From Diadema setosum (Eukaryota; Echinodermata; Echinoidea; Diadematoida; Diadematidae), in the NCBI RefSeq assembly GCF_964275005.1, contig NC_092696.1:28400953-28464952 (forward strand): a stretch of DNA of 64,000 nt. Direction: 5' to 3'. Below the pieces are notes generated by a model. The model did no database searches. It saw only the letters and a list, made by a program, of their open reading frames with translations, and had not been told where the DNA came from. The position numbers and the translations under genes were made by a program. Position 1 is the stretch's first letter, and every line of letters begins with the position of its first letter. Below, piece after piece: positions 43,801-55,800 of this stretch.

Positions 43801-46800
43801 AAAATAGCGTTTTTCTGAGCCATGTTTTTTGGCGTTTCAACGAAGCAGAGACTGGTTCGAAAATTTGGATTGAGCGCCACAGATAGGTTCCGCCCCTAAC
43901 AACGACCAGAGTGATCTCATTGGTCAGTTTGCTGCTTGCTGCTAACCGAAGCGTGAAGCTCGCACACTGCCCAGTCGACTGGTGCGTGCGGGCGGGGTGC
44001 GCTATGCTCAGCCGCTTCTCACATCCTGGTCACTGATTGGTTGGTGAGGAGACCGCTGACGCTGATGTGCTTGAATGAACTCTTCGGGGGTTGCTAGGGC
44101 TTATCTTCTATTGTCCAGAGGTGAAAACTGACTTGCGTGTGTTGATCGCGATTGCGTCGAAAGGAAGACTTTTAGGGCGCTTTTCTCGAAACAGTGATTT
44201 TCCAGACGTCTCGACATGCTCTCTTTTAAACATCGATATTTCCGCAGCCGATTATTTTTATAAAATGTGTTATATATCAATTTAAAGCAGAAAAATTAGG
44301 GGATTATACCATGCAATTTTCAAATAATCGACCTCTCCCGACTTTAGGATCATTTTGTTGTAGCGGGTCACATATAATAGACCCACGTTTCCAAAGCACA
44401 GCTTAACTTCCAGAAAGGCTGTTTACCAGTGATGTATTCTATTCAAACTGGGAATTTCACACTGAATTAATTAGTTTCTCTCTGCTCCTTGAAACATATT
44501 TTGGATAGCAAAACCTCCTCATACATGAAGCATACAATTAAACTACAATGTACTACAACATGGTCTACTCAGAAACTGCTAGTATCTTGCCAAGTTCCAA
44601 CAAACTATAACCTTAGAATTCGGAGCAACCCCCACTTTATTTTGGGTGGCAAAACCTCCTCGTAATATAATGACATACACAATAAGAATGGTACCGGGTA
44701 CAACATGGGTTTACTCAAGAACTACAAGTATCTTGCTTGAGTTCCGGCAAACTAAAACCTTATAATTTGGAGCAATCCCCAATTTATTTCTGGCAGCAAA
44801 ACCTCCTCATAAATGAAGCTCCAATTAGACTACTACATGTACAACAAGGAATGGTCTATTCAGAATTACCAGTATCTTGCTTTAGTTCCAACAAACATAA
44901 GACCTTATAATTTGGAGTAATCCCCATATTATTTTGGATGGCAAAACCTCCCTATAACATGAAACGCACAATTCAACTAAAATGTACTACAACATGGTCT
45001 ACTCAAGAACTACCAGTATCTTGCTGTGTTCCAACAAACTACAATTTGGAGCAATCCCCACTTTTTTCCGGGTGGCAAAACCTCATAAAAGAAGTGCACA
45101 ATTAGACTAAGTATAACATGGGCCTACTCAAGAACTACCAGTATCTTGCTGAATTCAAACAAACTAAAACCTTAGAATTTGAAGCAATTCCCACACCCAA
45201 GAAGGATGTTTCACTCTAGACTTGGCACTCTACGACAGCATAGTATATTTCAGGGAATCCAGCAACTGGTATTTGCTAAATGTTTTCAAAATCGTCAGTT
45301 TTAAAGACTTTTTCCTGTCTCATTTTGCTATTGTATCTTTGGCGTGATTGTGGTAGGCTCATAAATATTATCACCATATCTGAAGGAGGAAAAAAATCCA
45401 ATGTATAGATATGAGCTTTATGCTTGATGCATATCTATTGGTGAAACAGGCTCATACACTTCACTATCAGACTGTATGCTGGAGTGGTAAAGGAGATTGT
45501 GTGTGTGTTGGGGGGGGGGGGGGGTTAATAGAGGGTAAGTCCTTGGTGGAATCAATTAAGCCACCTACATGGTGAGTCACACTTCATGCGCAAGGTGCAA
45601 AATCACCGACTTTGAGTTCAATTTGAGTTTGCGACAAGAGAGAGCTCGTCTTCTAAAGGCAGCAGTACGACGCTGCCACACTCCCTTTCAACTCCTACGT
45701 TGTACTTGGGCCCTGTTCTCGGAAGTGCTTAACCACAACTGCAACTTATATCAAACATGGTTACCATGGCAGGAACATGACAACAGCCAATAAGCTGTGA
45801 GCATTTTGTATTTGTAGTCATGGAAACTACCATTTTTATAATTATGTTACTCTCAAATCAATAATTTATCTATTACATAATGTATGGACAAGTCCAGATG
45901 ACATAATATTATACAGACATTTAAATGTGAACCTCTGCTTTGCAGTTTAATCAAAGTTTCCATGGTATCTTTTGGACAGGAATTAAATCTTTACAATTGC
46001 CTACATTTAGGATAAGGAAAAAGTGACTTAACCAATTTTTTGAATTTCATTTTCAACATGAAATAAAAACATCACTTATCTTTACAAAACTTGGAGGCCC
46101 TATGTACCTTAATTTTAATCCGCATAATGCCATTTGCCTTGTATACAGGAGTGATATGGGAGGCTTGAACATTCCAGGTATCATGTCCTCGATTCTATCA
46201 CTACCACTGGCAACTTGCTTGCCATATACATTGTACAGCATGTCAAGGGCTTGTAGGAATCCATGGCACTACAAGGGTTAAATTAATTGTAGTGTGTCAC
46301 TTCCTATGTAGCACAGCTAGAAGGTGCCGGTGACTACCGGTGAATGTAATCCTTCGTGTTAATGAGCACGCCTGTTCACAGGGACAGCACAAAATACCAC
46401 CTAACCAGTTTTCCCTCACCCTCAAGTCACCCACTCTCTTTCTTCTCCTTTCCATTTCCTTTCTTACCTTTTTTTTTCTCTCCTTTTCATCCTCTTTTCT
46501 ATCATATCTTCGTTTTCCTCCCTCCCTTCCATCCCCCTATCCACACACTTTTTTTCTTCTGTTCCTTCTCCTCTTTTCTTGCCTTTTCATCCTTTCCATT
46601 CCCCTTTCCACTATCATTTTCCTTTGTTTTTCCTTTTCTATCTCCTCCTCCTCTTGAGCTTTCCTCCACTCCCCTTTCCTGCTCCTTTTCATATCTGCTT
46701 TCTCTTATTTTCCTTTCTCCTCCTCCTCCTCTCTCTCTTCCTCTGGTTTTTCCCTCTCTTCCACATCTTTTCCACTTTCTCTTTCCTTTCTTCCTTCTTT

Positions 46801-49800
46801 TATCTCCTCTTCCTCTACCTTCGTCTGTCCCCTTTCCATTTCCTATCTTTCCTTGCCTTCTTCCACTTTTCCTTCTCTTCTCCCTCCTCCTCTTCCCCTT
46901 TCTCTTTTCCCTTTTTCGTCTCCTCTCACTTTTTATTCTTTTTTTCTCGTTCTTCTGCTCTTCTACTCTTCCCTCTTGCTTTTCCCCTTCTATTTCTTTT
47001 CCTTTCTACCTTTCCTTCCTTCTGTCACTTACCCTCTCCTTTTTTCTTTCATCTTTTCTTTTTACTCATCATTTACCTCTCTTCTCTTGCATTCTTTCTT
47101 CCCTTCCATTCTATCTTCCCTTTCCTTTTCTCCTTTCTCTTTCTCCTTCCCTATTTTTCCATCTCCCCTTCCATCCCCCTTCTATTCTAACATTCCTTCT
47201 TTCCTTCTCGCATTTCTCCTCCACTTCTCTTTTCCTTGTTTCCTCCCCTCGCTTCTCTTCTCTTCCTCTTCCTCCTCCCCATCCCCTCCTCTTCCTCTTC
47301 CTTCTCTTCCTCCCCTCCCCATCTCCTCCTCCTCCTCCTCCTTCTCCCCCTGGGTAATTCCATGGGGTTGGGACTGAAATTGTGACATACAAGTTGAAAA
47401 TTCAAGTTGGGTAAATTGAAATTTCCTTTTTCCCCCTGATTTGTTACTCCCATTCTTCAACTTATTCCACTAGAAATCTGTTTATTACTTCGCACACTTT
47501 CAGTCAGCATGGGTAAACAGGTATGGCAAAATACCTATGTTACACGGACTTCATTTGTTGACATCCTTCATAATTTTGTGTTCTGAAATGATAACAATGA
47601 ACACATCCACGTTTTTTTCGTCCATAACACATCAACATGTTATTTAACAGGCGCATGAGATCATTATTAGTAAGATTGTATGTTCTGATGTCAACTGCAA
47701 GCCACTTTTATTAACATGTTTTTTTCTACAAACCATTAACAATTTCAATCAAAGGTTTAACTTTTTCATCAAGAGTGACACAATGACAATATTCTTAAAA
47801 GCACCACAATTGAAGCAAGTGATTTGTATGGGTATTCAAGTGAAAACATGATTTTATTGTTATAATCAGGGGTTTTCAGTCAACAACCTCGCCCACAGTG
47901 TACTACCTATGTTACACGGACAGTATGTCTTTGTAACATAGGTACACTACGACATATCAACTGATTTCCTTTATTGTGGTGTGAGATGTTAAAACCTACA
48001 CATATAGACTTTATGTATGTTCCCACAAATAACACTATTGTAACAGTTCTTTGGAATTATATCTACTGCACACCTGCGGAACAATACCTATGTTACACAG
48101 ACTTCAATTCTTTGTAACTCTGGTATGAAAGAAGGCAGACTTAATCAGAAGAAGAAGAAGAAAGTGAAGCTTTACACAATTTGACCTTATATACACTAAC
48201 ATCATCAACTAGTTGTCAACTAACTAAGAAAACTAATAAAGAGAAATCAGACAAGTCTTCTTGTCTTCTCCATGTTCTTTGTTTGAAATTAATTTCTGCT
48301 CTTTTGTCCAATGTCCATTTAGCCCTCGATTTTTGTTTTTCTTCTGTCCATTTTCCCTCTGTGCAGTTTTCTTCTTGTCTAGTTTGTTACATTCGCTCTT
48401 CTTGGGTGTTGCTTTGTCGGCTTCCTCTCTGTTTGTGGAGTGCTGTGGATGTGTCCTTGTCACTCTTTCATGTAGTTTAAAACGTAGCGGTGGCAGAGGA
48501 GGAGCCATGGCAGATTCATCGACAAACTGAACATAAGGTGTAAAGAGAAATAGAATAAAAAAATTAAAAGAAAATTTTTGTCGGGGTCGACTATATATTC
48601 CTGTTGATGTATGTGTGTGTTTATGAATGGAATTAAATAATTTCAACAATTTTGCCTACATTTCTACCTCTTGGCATACCCATTAGCTAGAGTTCCATGT
48701 GTACCTCCCACCAAAATTGGAAAAAAATGGGTTATGCTTAAAATGATGTAAATATTAATAATAATAATAATATAGCATGTAAAACATAGGAAAATATTAT
48801 TTTCATACTCTATGCTAAAAACTTGTTTTGATGTAAGCTAGGAAGGGCAGGTCGCTGCCCCCAGTGTCCTAGCTAAGGTTAGGCTAGGGTCAGGGTTACG
48901 GTTACGGTTATGGTCCTTAATAGACTCCCAAAATAATACTAGGCCCTATTTTATATTCATCCCCCATCAAAATTGTCGCCCTCTTTTTGAATGATAGTGT
49001 AGAGCAATAATAGTCCAATTTTGATTGGGGTTCATAATTTCATTGAAGCCTTTCCTACCCACTACCCACCCAAACTGAATAGGACACTGGCATTTTAGCT
49101 TTGAGACTTCACAGTGGGTGAGCATGGAATAGAAATGGTGAATCCTTGTGAAATGTTAACAACTTCATCAGAGCATCTAACAGGTCAGTGAAATCTTGGA
49201 AGGAAAACATTGACATTTTCGAAGTAAATCTGTTAAAGAGAAAGAATATCACAGCTCCTAGTTCTCTCAATATCACCAGCAAAATAAGGCAAACTCTATT
49301 TCTCTAGTTCAGATGCAGTCTGGACATCTACGTTTTCCAACTAGTATATAGTGATGAATACTAACTTTAGCACGTCTACCTTGGTAGATACCTTATGACA
49401 AAAGGGTCCAAAAATTCACAATAATCGGGAGGTAAAACAAATTTATATTGCAGTGAAGATACACTGATATACTTTTGTATGGTTTTCTAAGAGAGGAATT
49501 ATATGCTCCTTTTGCAGAGACCGGCATGGACGGAAAATTTGGCGATCAAAATTATGAACATGAACCTGTAACAAATATCTCAGTATGTGGGACTACAGTA
49601 TCATCGTCCACAGTATTTTTGGCCAGTTCAGAGGTTTAGATGTCGTTTTTTTTCCTCTAATAGATTTACAGAATATGACAAATGTTATTATTTTCGTAAA
49701 ATAGCGTAAAAGCTTACCAATTGACTTCAGAAACATTAAAACTCCTGTACCTACGTTACATGGACAACGGCAGAAAAACAGATCTTGCGCTGTCCAGGTA

Positions 49801-52800
49801 GGTGTATATTGGCTGTGAGTAGTTTTTCTGCCATTGGGGGAGGACTGCCAGTGACATGAATACGATTGCTGAAGTTAGTAGCTCTTCTTTTTATCGCGAG
49901 ACGCGTCTTTCCTTACCTACGTTACACGAAGAGGCCGCACATCGCACTGAAGTACAGTGATATGTTCTGCATTTTCTCGTTTATTTGGAGGATTTTGATG
50001 CTAATTTTTGGATAAGAATACTTCTGAAATATAAATCTCATTATAGAAATAAAGTTTCTGATCATATTATGATTGGAAGTGTATGTAAAACCATGCTATA
50101 CCTATGTTACAACAAAAATTGCCATGGACATCGTTTGTAACATAGGTATGAGGTTGCTTGAAGATGCTCTGGTGTTCTTATTTTGTTACAAATGTTTATG
50201 TGCCTTATAGTCTTTGTAGAAGTCACCTTGCCTCTCTTAATTATGATAGGCATAATGCTGAAAGGTTGTATATTCCTGTTTTACATTGCCATGAAAATGG
50301 CATATATTTATGTCACAACATAAACCACAAAAAACCATGGGACATCATTGGTGAAACAGTCATAGACAAAATACATTTGTACACAGGCTTGTTTTTTTTT
50401 CATCAAATAATTCTTCACACATTTCTCTTCAAGAATAAATGCAAACCACAGACAATTATTTGATAAATTTGTCAGAATATGACTTTTATTCCCTACACAA
50501 CATGAAAATCTAGAGAAGACCCAACCCCATGGAATGACCCCCCTCCCCTCCTCCTCCTTCTCCTCCTCCTCCTCTTCCTTCTCTTCCTCCCCTCCCCCAT
50601 CTCATCCTCCTCTTCCTCCTTCTCCTTCTCCTCCTTCTCCTCCCCCACCTTACCTCTTTGGGAAATCGCAACTTTCCAGAGGCAAGTCATCTTACAATAC
50701 AACGTCCTTGTGCATGGTCCTAAAAAAAAATACCCTTTTAAAACATCATGTTTAAGACATATCACATTCTTCATTTGATGAGACATTCACTAAAAAATTT
50801 TAATGCTGCACTGAAAGGAAAACAAATCAAAGAAAACAATTTATCTTGCCCCTGACTTAAGCGTACATTTTGCTTTTATTTCATATGAATTGGTTAATAA
50901 CAGCCGGAAGAATACTCAAAATACATCATGTTTTATCATGTAATCATTAATAAAAGAGCATTTAAAATGCAAAGTCACTGGTAGCGGAACTTTTGTCTCA
51001 GCGTGCAAGTTGTATTTGCCCGTCAATATTTACATTCACTGGCACATTCAATGCAAAGTTCATGAGAGTATAGTGATCCTTTCTTTTTATGGCCAAACAA
51101 GCAATAAATAATTGTGACTAGAAAAGCATTCTGAGAGCAAAAAACTTTGACAAGCAGCTAATATCCATCCATACATACATGTTAAAAATCGTCTAATTTT
51201 CCAATATGGAAGCATTTTGTTTATCCTAATGTCATCAGCTTCCAGCAGCGTGGCACCTTGCCTAAGCAGAGCGTATACTTTAGAGCGCGTACGAAGACCT
51301 CAAATACACACAGCTTCAACTCCCAAGTTCATTACCCCTATCTGCAAATTGATAAAGAATCCTTCGAAAATTTATACAAATTCCTAGATCACTACCAAAA
51401 TTTAAAGGGATGGTACAGTATTGGTGGAGATGGGATTTGGGCTTTTAACTTTTTGCAAGATACCAAGAAAACACTTATGAAATAGTACAGAGCATACCAT
51501 CATAAGAGGAATTCAAAGTTAATTTGATGAAAATCAGGTTTGGAATTACTGAAACATCCACAAACAAAGTACAACAAAGCGGTCGTAATAAAGTGTGGGT
51601 CCCACACTTTATTAGAATCTCTCTGTTTTGGATATCTCAGCCATGTCAAAACCAATTTTCATCAAATAAACGTTGAATTCCTAATGGAATTACATGCTCT
51701 TTCATATTTCATGAGAGGTTTCTCATTATCTCACCAAAAAATGTTAGAAACCTGAAATTGGGTCTCAACCAAAACTATACGATCCCTTTAATCATCTGTT
51801 CCAGCCAATTTCATCCAGCTCCATCTACAATTTGGTCGGCTGAGAATGAGAATGGCTGTATGGCTTTGTTGGCAACTTAAACACCCTTATCATTTTCAGC
51901 CAACAAATCCTTTAAGTTATTTTGCACACAGACAAACAAATAAACCAACTAATAAAACAAACAAATGCCAATGAAAACTTTACCTTCTTCCTTGGTGGAG
52001 GTAATAATTTTTATGAAAAGACAGACTACAGGAACCTCAGGACCAGGTTCTCGCATACTCGCCATAAGGTACAGTATCAAAAGAAAGCGCCCTCTATGTT
52101 TGGACTGTCTTGCATCTGTGTGATGCTCATCAACTCACAGGAAGTCCTGCTGATTATTGGGGGATTAGCGCTCCTTGCCGCCAAACGGGCATTAGAACAT
52201 TTGACCGGCGACACCTTCCCCACGTCCCCCTGTCAAACGCAATGACATCTAGCGCGCTGACTAACCCCCTTACTCACCGGGACCGAGTGAGCGAGAACTC
52301 ATCATGTGTTGACGTCCCCTTCCTTGCCTAATTCGGTAATCAAATTTTAATTCCCGCACTACGTGAGGGAGCGCATGAGTACTGGGAAACATTTCAATGG
52401 ACTCCCCCTCTTTTTTTTCTTATTTGCAAAACATGTCAAAGAGTAATATTAAAGTAAAAAGGGTTTTGCCAATAAACCTCCATTAGTACACTTGCAACTT
52501 GGGTAAATATCACAGAAAGACATCCTACATCTATAACTCATGGTGAATTTTGCAATCACAATTTATTTCTATTCATTTATTTCAATATTCTTTTTTAGCA
52601 GGGTAGCCCTTTCAGTTAGTTAACTGTTCTACCAAGGGGCCCTGCTCACATTATGTACAGATAAAAATGTCATGAACATCAAAACAAAATACAAACAATA
52701 AAATAGCTTACACTACAAATCAACCACTAATACTCCAAAACAAAAATACAAACAAACTCAAACATTATCACTACTAGCATTACATGCAGCTTGATAGGGC

Positions 52801-55800
52801 AATCAGAAAAGTATTGAAACTTCACCTACCCCCTTACACTTGTTATCATTCAATACCTTCATATTTCAAACTTCACTATCAGTTCTTTGTACAAAAAAAA
52901 AAACAAAAACAAAACACAAACATATGAACTTAATGATATATAACAATAATGTTAACCCATTCCATACTGAATCTTAAAATCCATGTGCACTTACACACAT
53001 GCTACCAGGTTCCTGTATAGAACAGGTTAAACTCGACATCATTAACTGTGGGAACAGAAGAATCTCTGTGTTCCTTGATACAGAATCAAATTCTTAAAAA
53101 AAATAATCAATGAAACTACTGTTGATGAAAAGAGATTACCTAATCCCCTTAATCCCTATAATCCCTATTGTCTCCAAATTGCCTTCTAGTTGGACTGAGG
53201 TACAGTTCTTCATCTGAGTGGGTTTGCTAATCTTTAGAACTAGATCAAGTCTTGAAGGATTACTGAATACTACTTCATTTTGTATGACTACCAGTCTACC
53301 ACTAGCGCTAATACTACTATGGCAATTGCTCTTTCTACTACTTCTGCTGCTAAGTACTAGTATATTTGGGCCTACTGCTAGATGTAAAGGAGGTGGTACA
53401 ACTGTAGTCGTAGTCGTAGTAGCAGTAGTAGTAGCAGTAGTAGTAGCAGTAGTAGTAGCAGTAGTAGTAGTAGTAGTAGTAGTGGTAATAGTAGTAGTAG
53501 TAGCAGTAGTAGCAGTAGTAGTAGTAGTAGTAGTAGTAGTAGCAACACTCAAAGTAGAAGTAACACGCAGGGGAAACTGCTATCCTCATTTCCAAGCATT
53601 GCCAGGTACACATCACTGTATGTGTAAAACTGGGTGGTGAGTGGCAATGTGGATGGAACATGTTGTCTGAGAACGTTCACACCTGGTAGGATCTGAACTC
53701 AGGATCTAACTGCTGTAGGTCCCGGGTTTAGTTCACTTGACCTTGATTCTTGTACACATGAATTAAATGTAAATCACACCTGGTAGGATCTGAACTCAGG
53801 ACCTAACCATTGGAGGTCCCAAGTCCAGTCTACTAGACCCCCGGTTTCTATACAAATGAATAAATGTAAATCCATGAACAAATGATGAACAAACAGACAA
53901 ATGCATGAACAAATGAACATAATATTCAAATGAAATAAAAAAGAAGCCAAACCAACAGGGAAAGAAGAAAACCAAAAAGTTGAACTCAAAGTCATAAAAA
54001 GGGGCGGGTCCTCACATGTCTTACCGTCTCTGGACATTCCGACTGCGAGACATTTTTTGTAGCGGCAGTGTTGGCAGCGATTCCGATTCATCCGTCCTAT
54101 CGTACAGTGGCCATTGCCATGTCGACATGTGTATTCCTTCTCTCGTTTGCTACTTCTCCTGAAAAATCCCTGCATTCAGGGAAAAAACACAGCGGGTTTA
54201 ATATATATAGTAAATAACCACTTAGGCAAGAAGTCTACTTCATATATGTGACCCGCTACAACAAAAGGATCCTAAAGTCGCTGACGGTTGAGCCAAGACA
54301 ATCGAGGTTGAAGTCACATTATCAAAATTGGTCAAAACAATCAGATTTCTGTTTTTGGCATTGTTTTGTAGTCTAATGTTTTGTCTATCATCTGCCAAAA
54401 TTTTGAAGCTAAATGATCAAAGGAAAGGCAAGAAATCAGCGTTTTTCTGGGCCATGACTTTCCGACTTTCAACGTAACAGAATCGTGCCGAAGATTTGGA
54501 TTTAGTGCCGCAGCTAGACCCCGCCCCCAGCAACGAGGGAATGATCTTATTGGTCAATGCGTGGCATCCTGATTACTGATTGGTCGTGCGTGGACCACTG
54601 GCGCTAAGCTTGAATGGACATGGCTGAGGTTGCTAGGAGCATACCTTCTATTGTCAAGCGGTGAAAACTGTCTCGCGTCTCCTTGATCATGATAGCGCAG
54701 GAACAAAAACTTTGAAGGCGTTTTTCTCGAAACTCTGATCTCTACAACCACTTGACATGCGCTAATGAAATCATCGATATCTCCGCAACCAAGTACTTAT
54801 ATGAGTTGTGCTATATATGTAATTAAAGAAGAAGAGTAAGAGAATAATGTCATGCAATTTTTAGAAAATTGCCCTTCCCCGACTTTTGGATCCTTTTGTT
54901 GTAGCGGGTCACATATGATATGAAGAGTTAACATATAAAAAAAAAAAGATAAGTGTCATTTTTACGCATTTCACAGTAAGTCCATCAACAGATCTGAAGC
55001 AAAGTAAAACCTTTTCAGTGATATCTCACAAGAAATATTCTTGAAGTTATGATTTGGAATGTCCAATATTTTCTTATTATTTTCTGTGCTTTTAGCAGCT
55101 TATAATCACAGATATCTAAAACTGACAAGAATGGATTAAACTCACTTTGCAATAAAACTAAATGTATGTTTGAAGTCTACAAAACTGCAAGCATCTGAAA
55201 ATATGTCTCAGCTATTCCCATCAACACTTTTCCCACAAGTTTCTGTAAATTCTCAGTTAGATGTAAGTGTATGGCTCAACAAGATCATTTGGGAGATATA
55301 GGTGCACACTTTCACTACCACCACTACCATAAAGTTACATCACAATTGGCTTTCTAAATGGACAGGTGTTGACTGTGGTAATGGCAGAGTTTAGCCATCC
55401 AGTCCAGGAAACCAAATCTCTATGATTTTGTGCTACTTTTATTATAACTTTGGGCATTCATTGCTTGTATGACATAAGGTAGAATCACAACTTCTCTTTT
55501 ATTTCGACTCATCACCTTGGTAGATTTCATTGCTTATGGAACTTGGTTTTACTTGTTCTTGAGGTAATTCATAGAGTCTCTTCTGACTTGTTAATAAGTC
55601 ATACTGGAATCAACCACTACTTTGTTATCCCACATTATTCCAATTGTCTGGTACCCCAGAAATTTGGCATTGTGCTAACCATTTGAGGACAAGCTGATTT
55701 TTCTATTATAGCTATTTCCCTTAGACAGACTTCCCAGCCTTTCTGTCCGTAGAAATGGGAGTGATTTGGCTCAAAACAGGAAAGAAAGGGTAGTTCTCAT

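Noticed and set aside
44495-45200. CRISPR-like array
   Set aside because: Units are about 140 bp, diverged throughout and without unique spacers; the DNA is from an animal.
46356-47357. Open frame of 333 codons rich in Ser, Phe, Leu and Pro
   Set aside because: It is a product of a pyrimidine-rich tract that is open in several frames at once; no domain or splice structure.
48233-48649. Minus-strand lysine-rich frame of 138 codons in the large receptor intron
   Set aside because: The flanking receptor exons already join in phase into a conserved sequence ([13 protein letters not shown]), leaving no place for it; composition is low complexity.
53136-53640. Polythreonine and polyvaline frames
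   Set aside because: Translation of a GTA/GCA trinucleotide repeat.
53778-53843. Functional tRNA gene on the minus strand
   Set aside because: Box A and box B are present but the stems are not kept and the unit is tandemly duplicated, as in a SINE.
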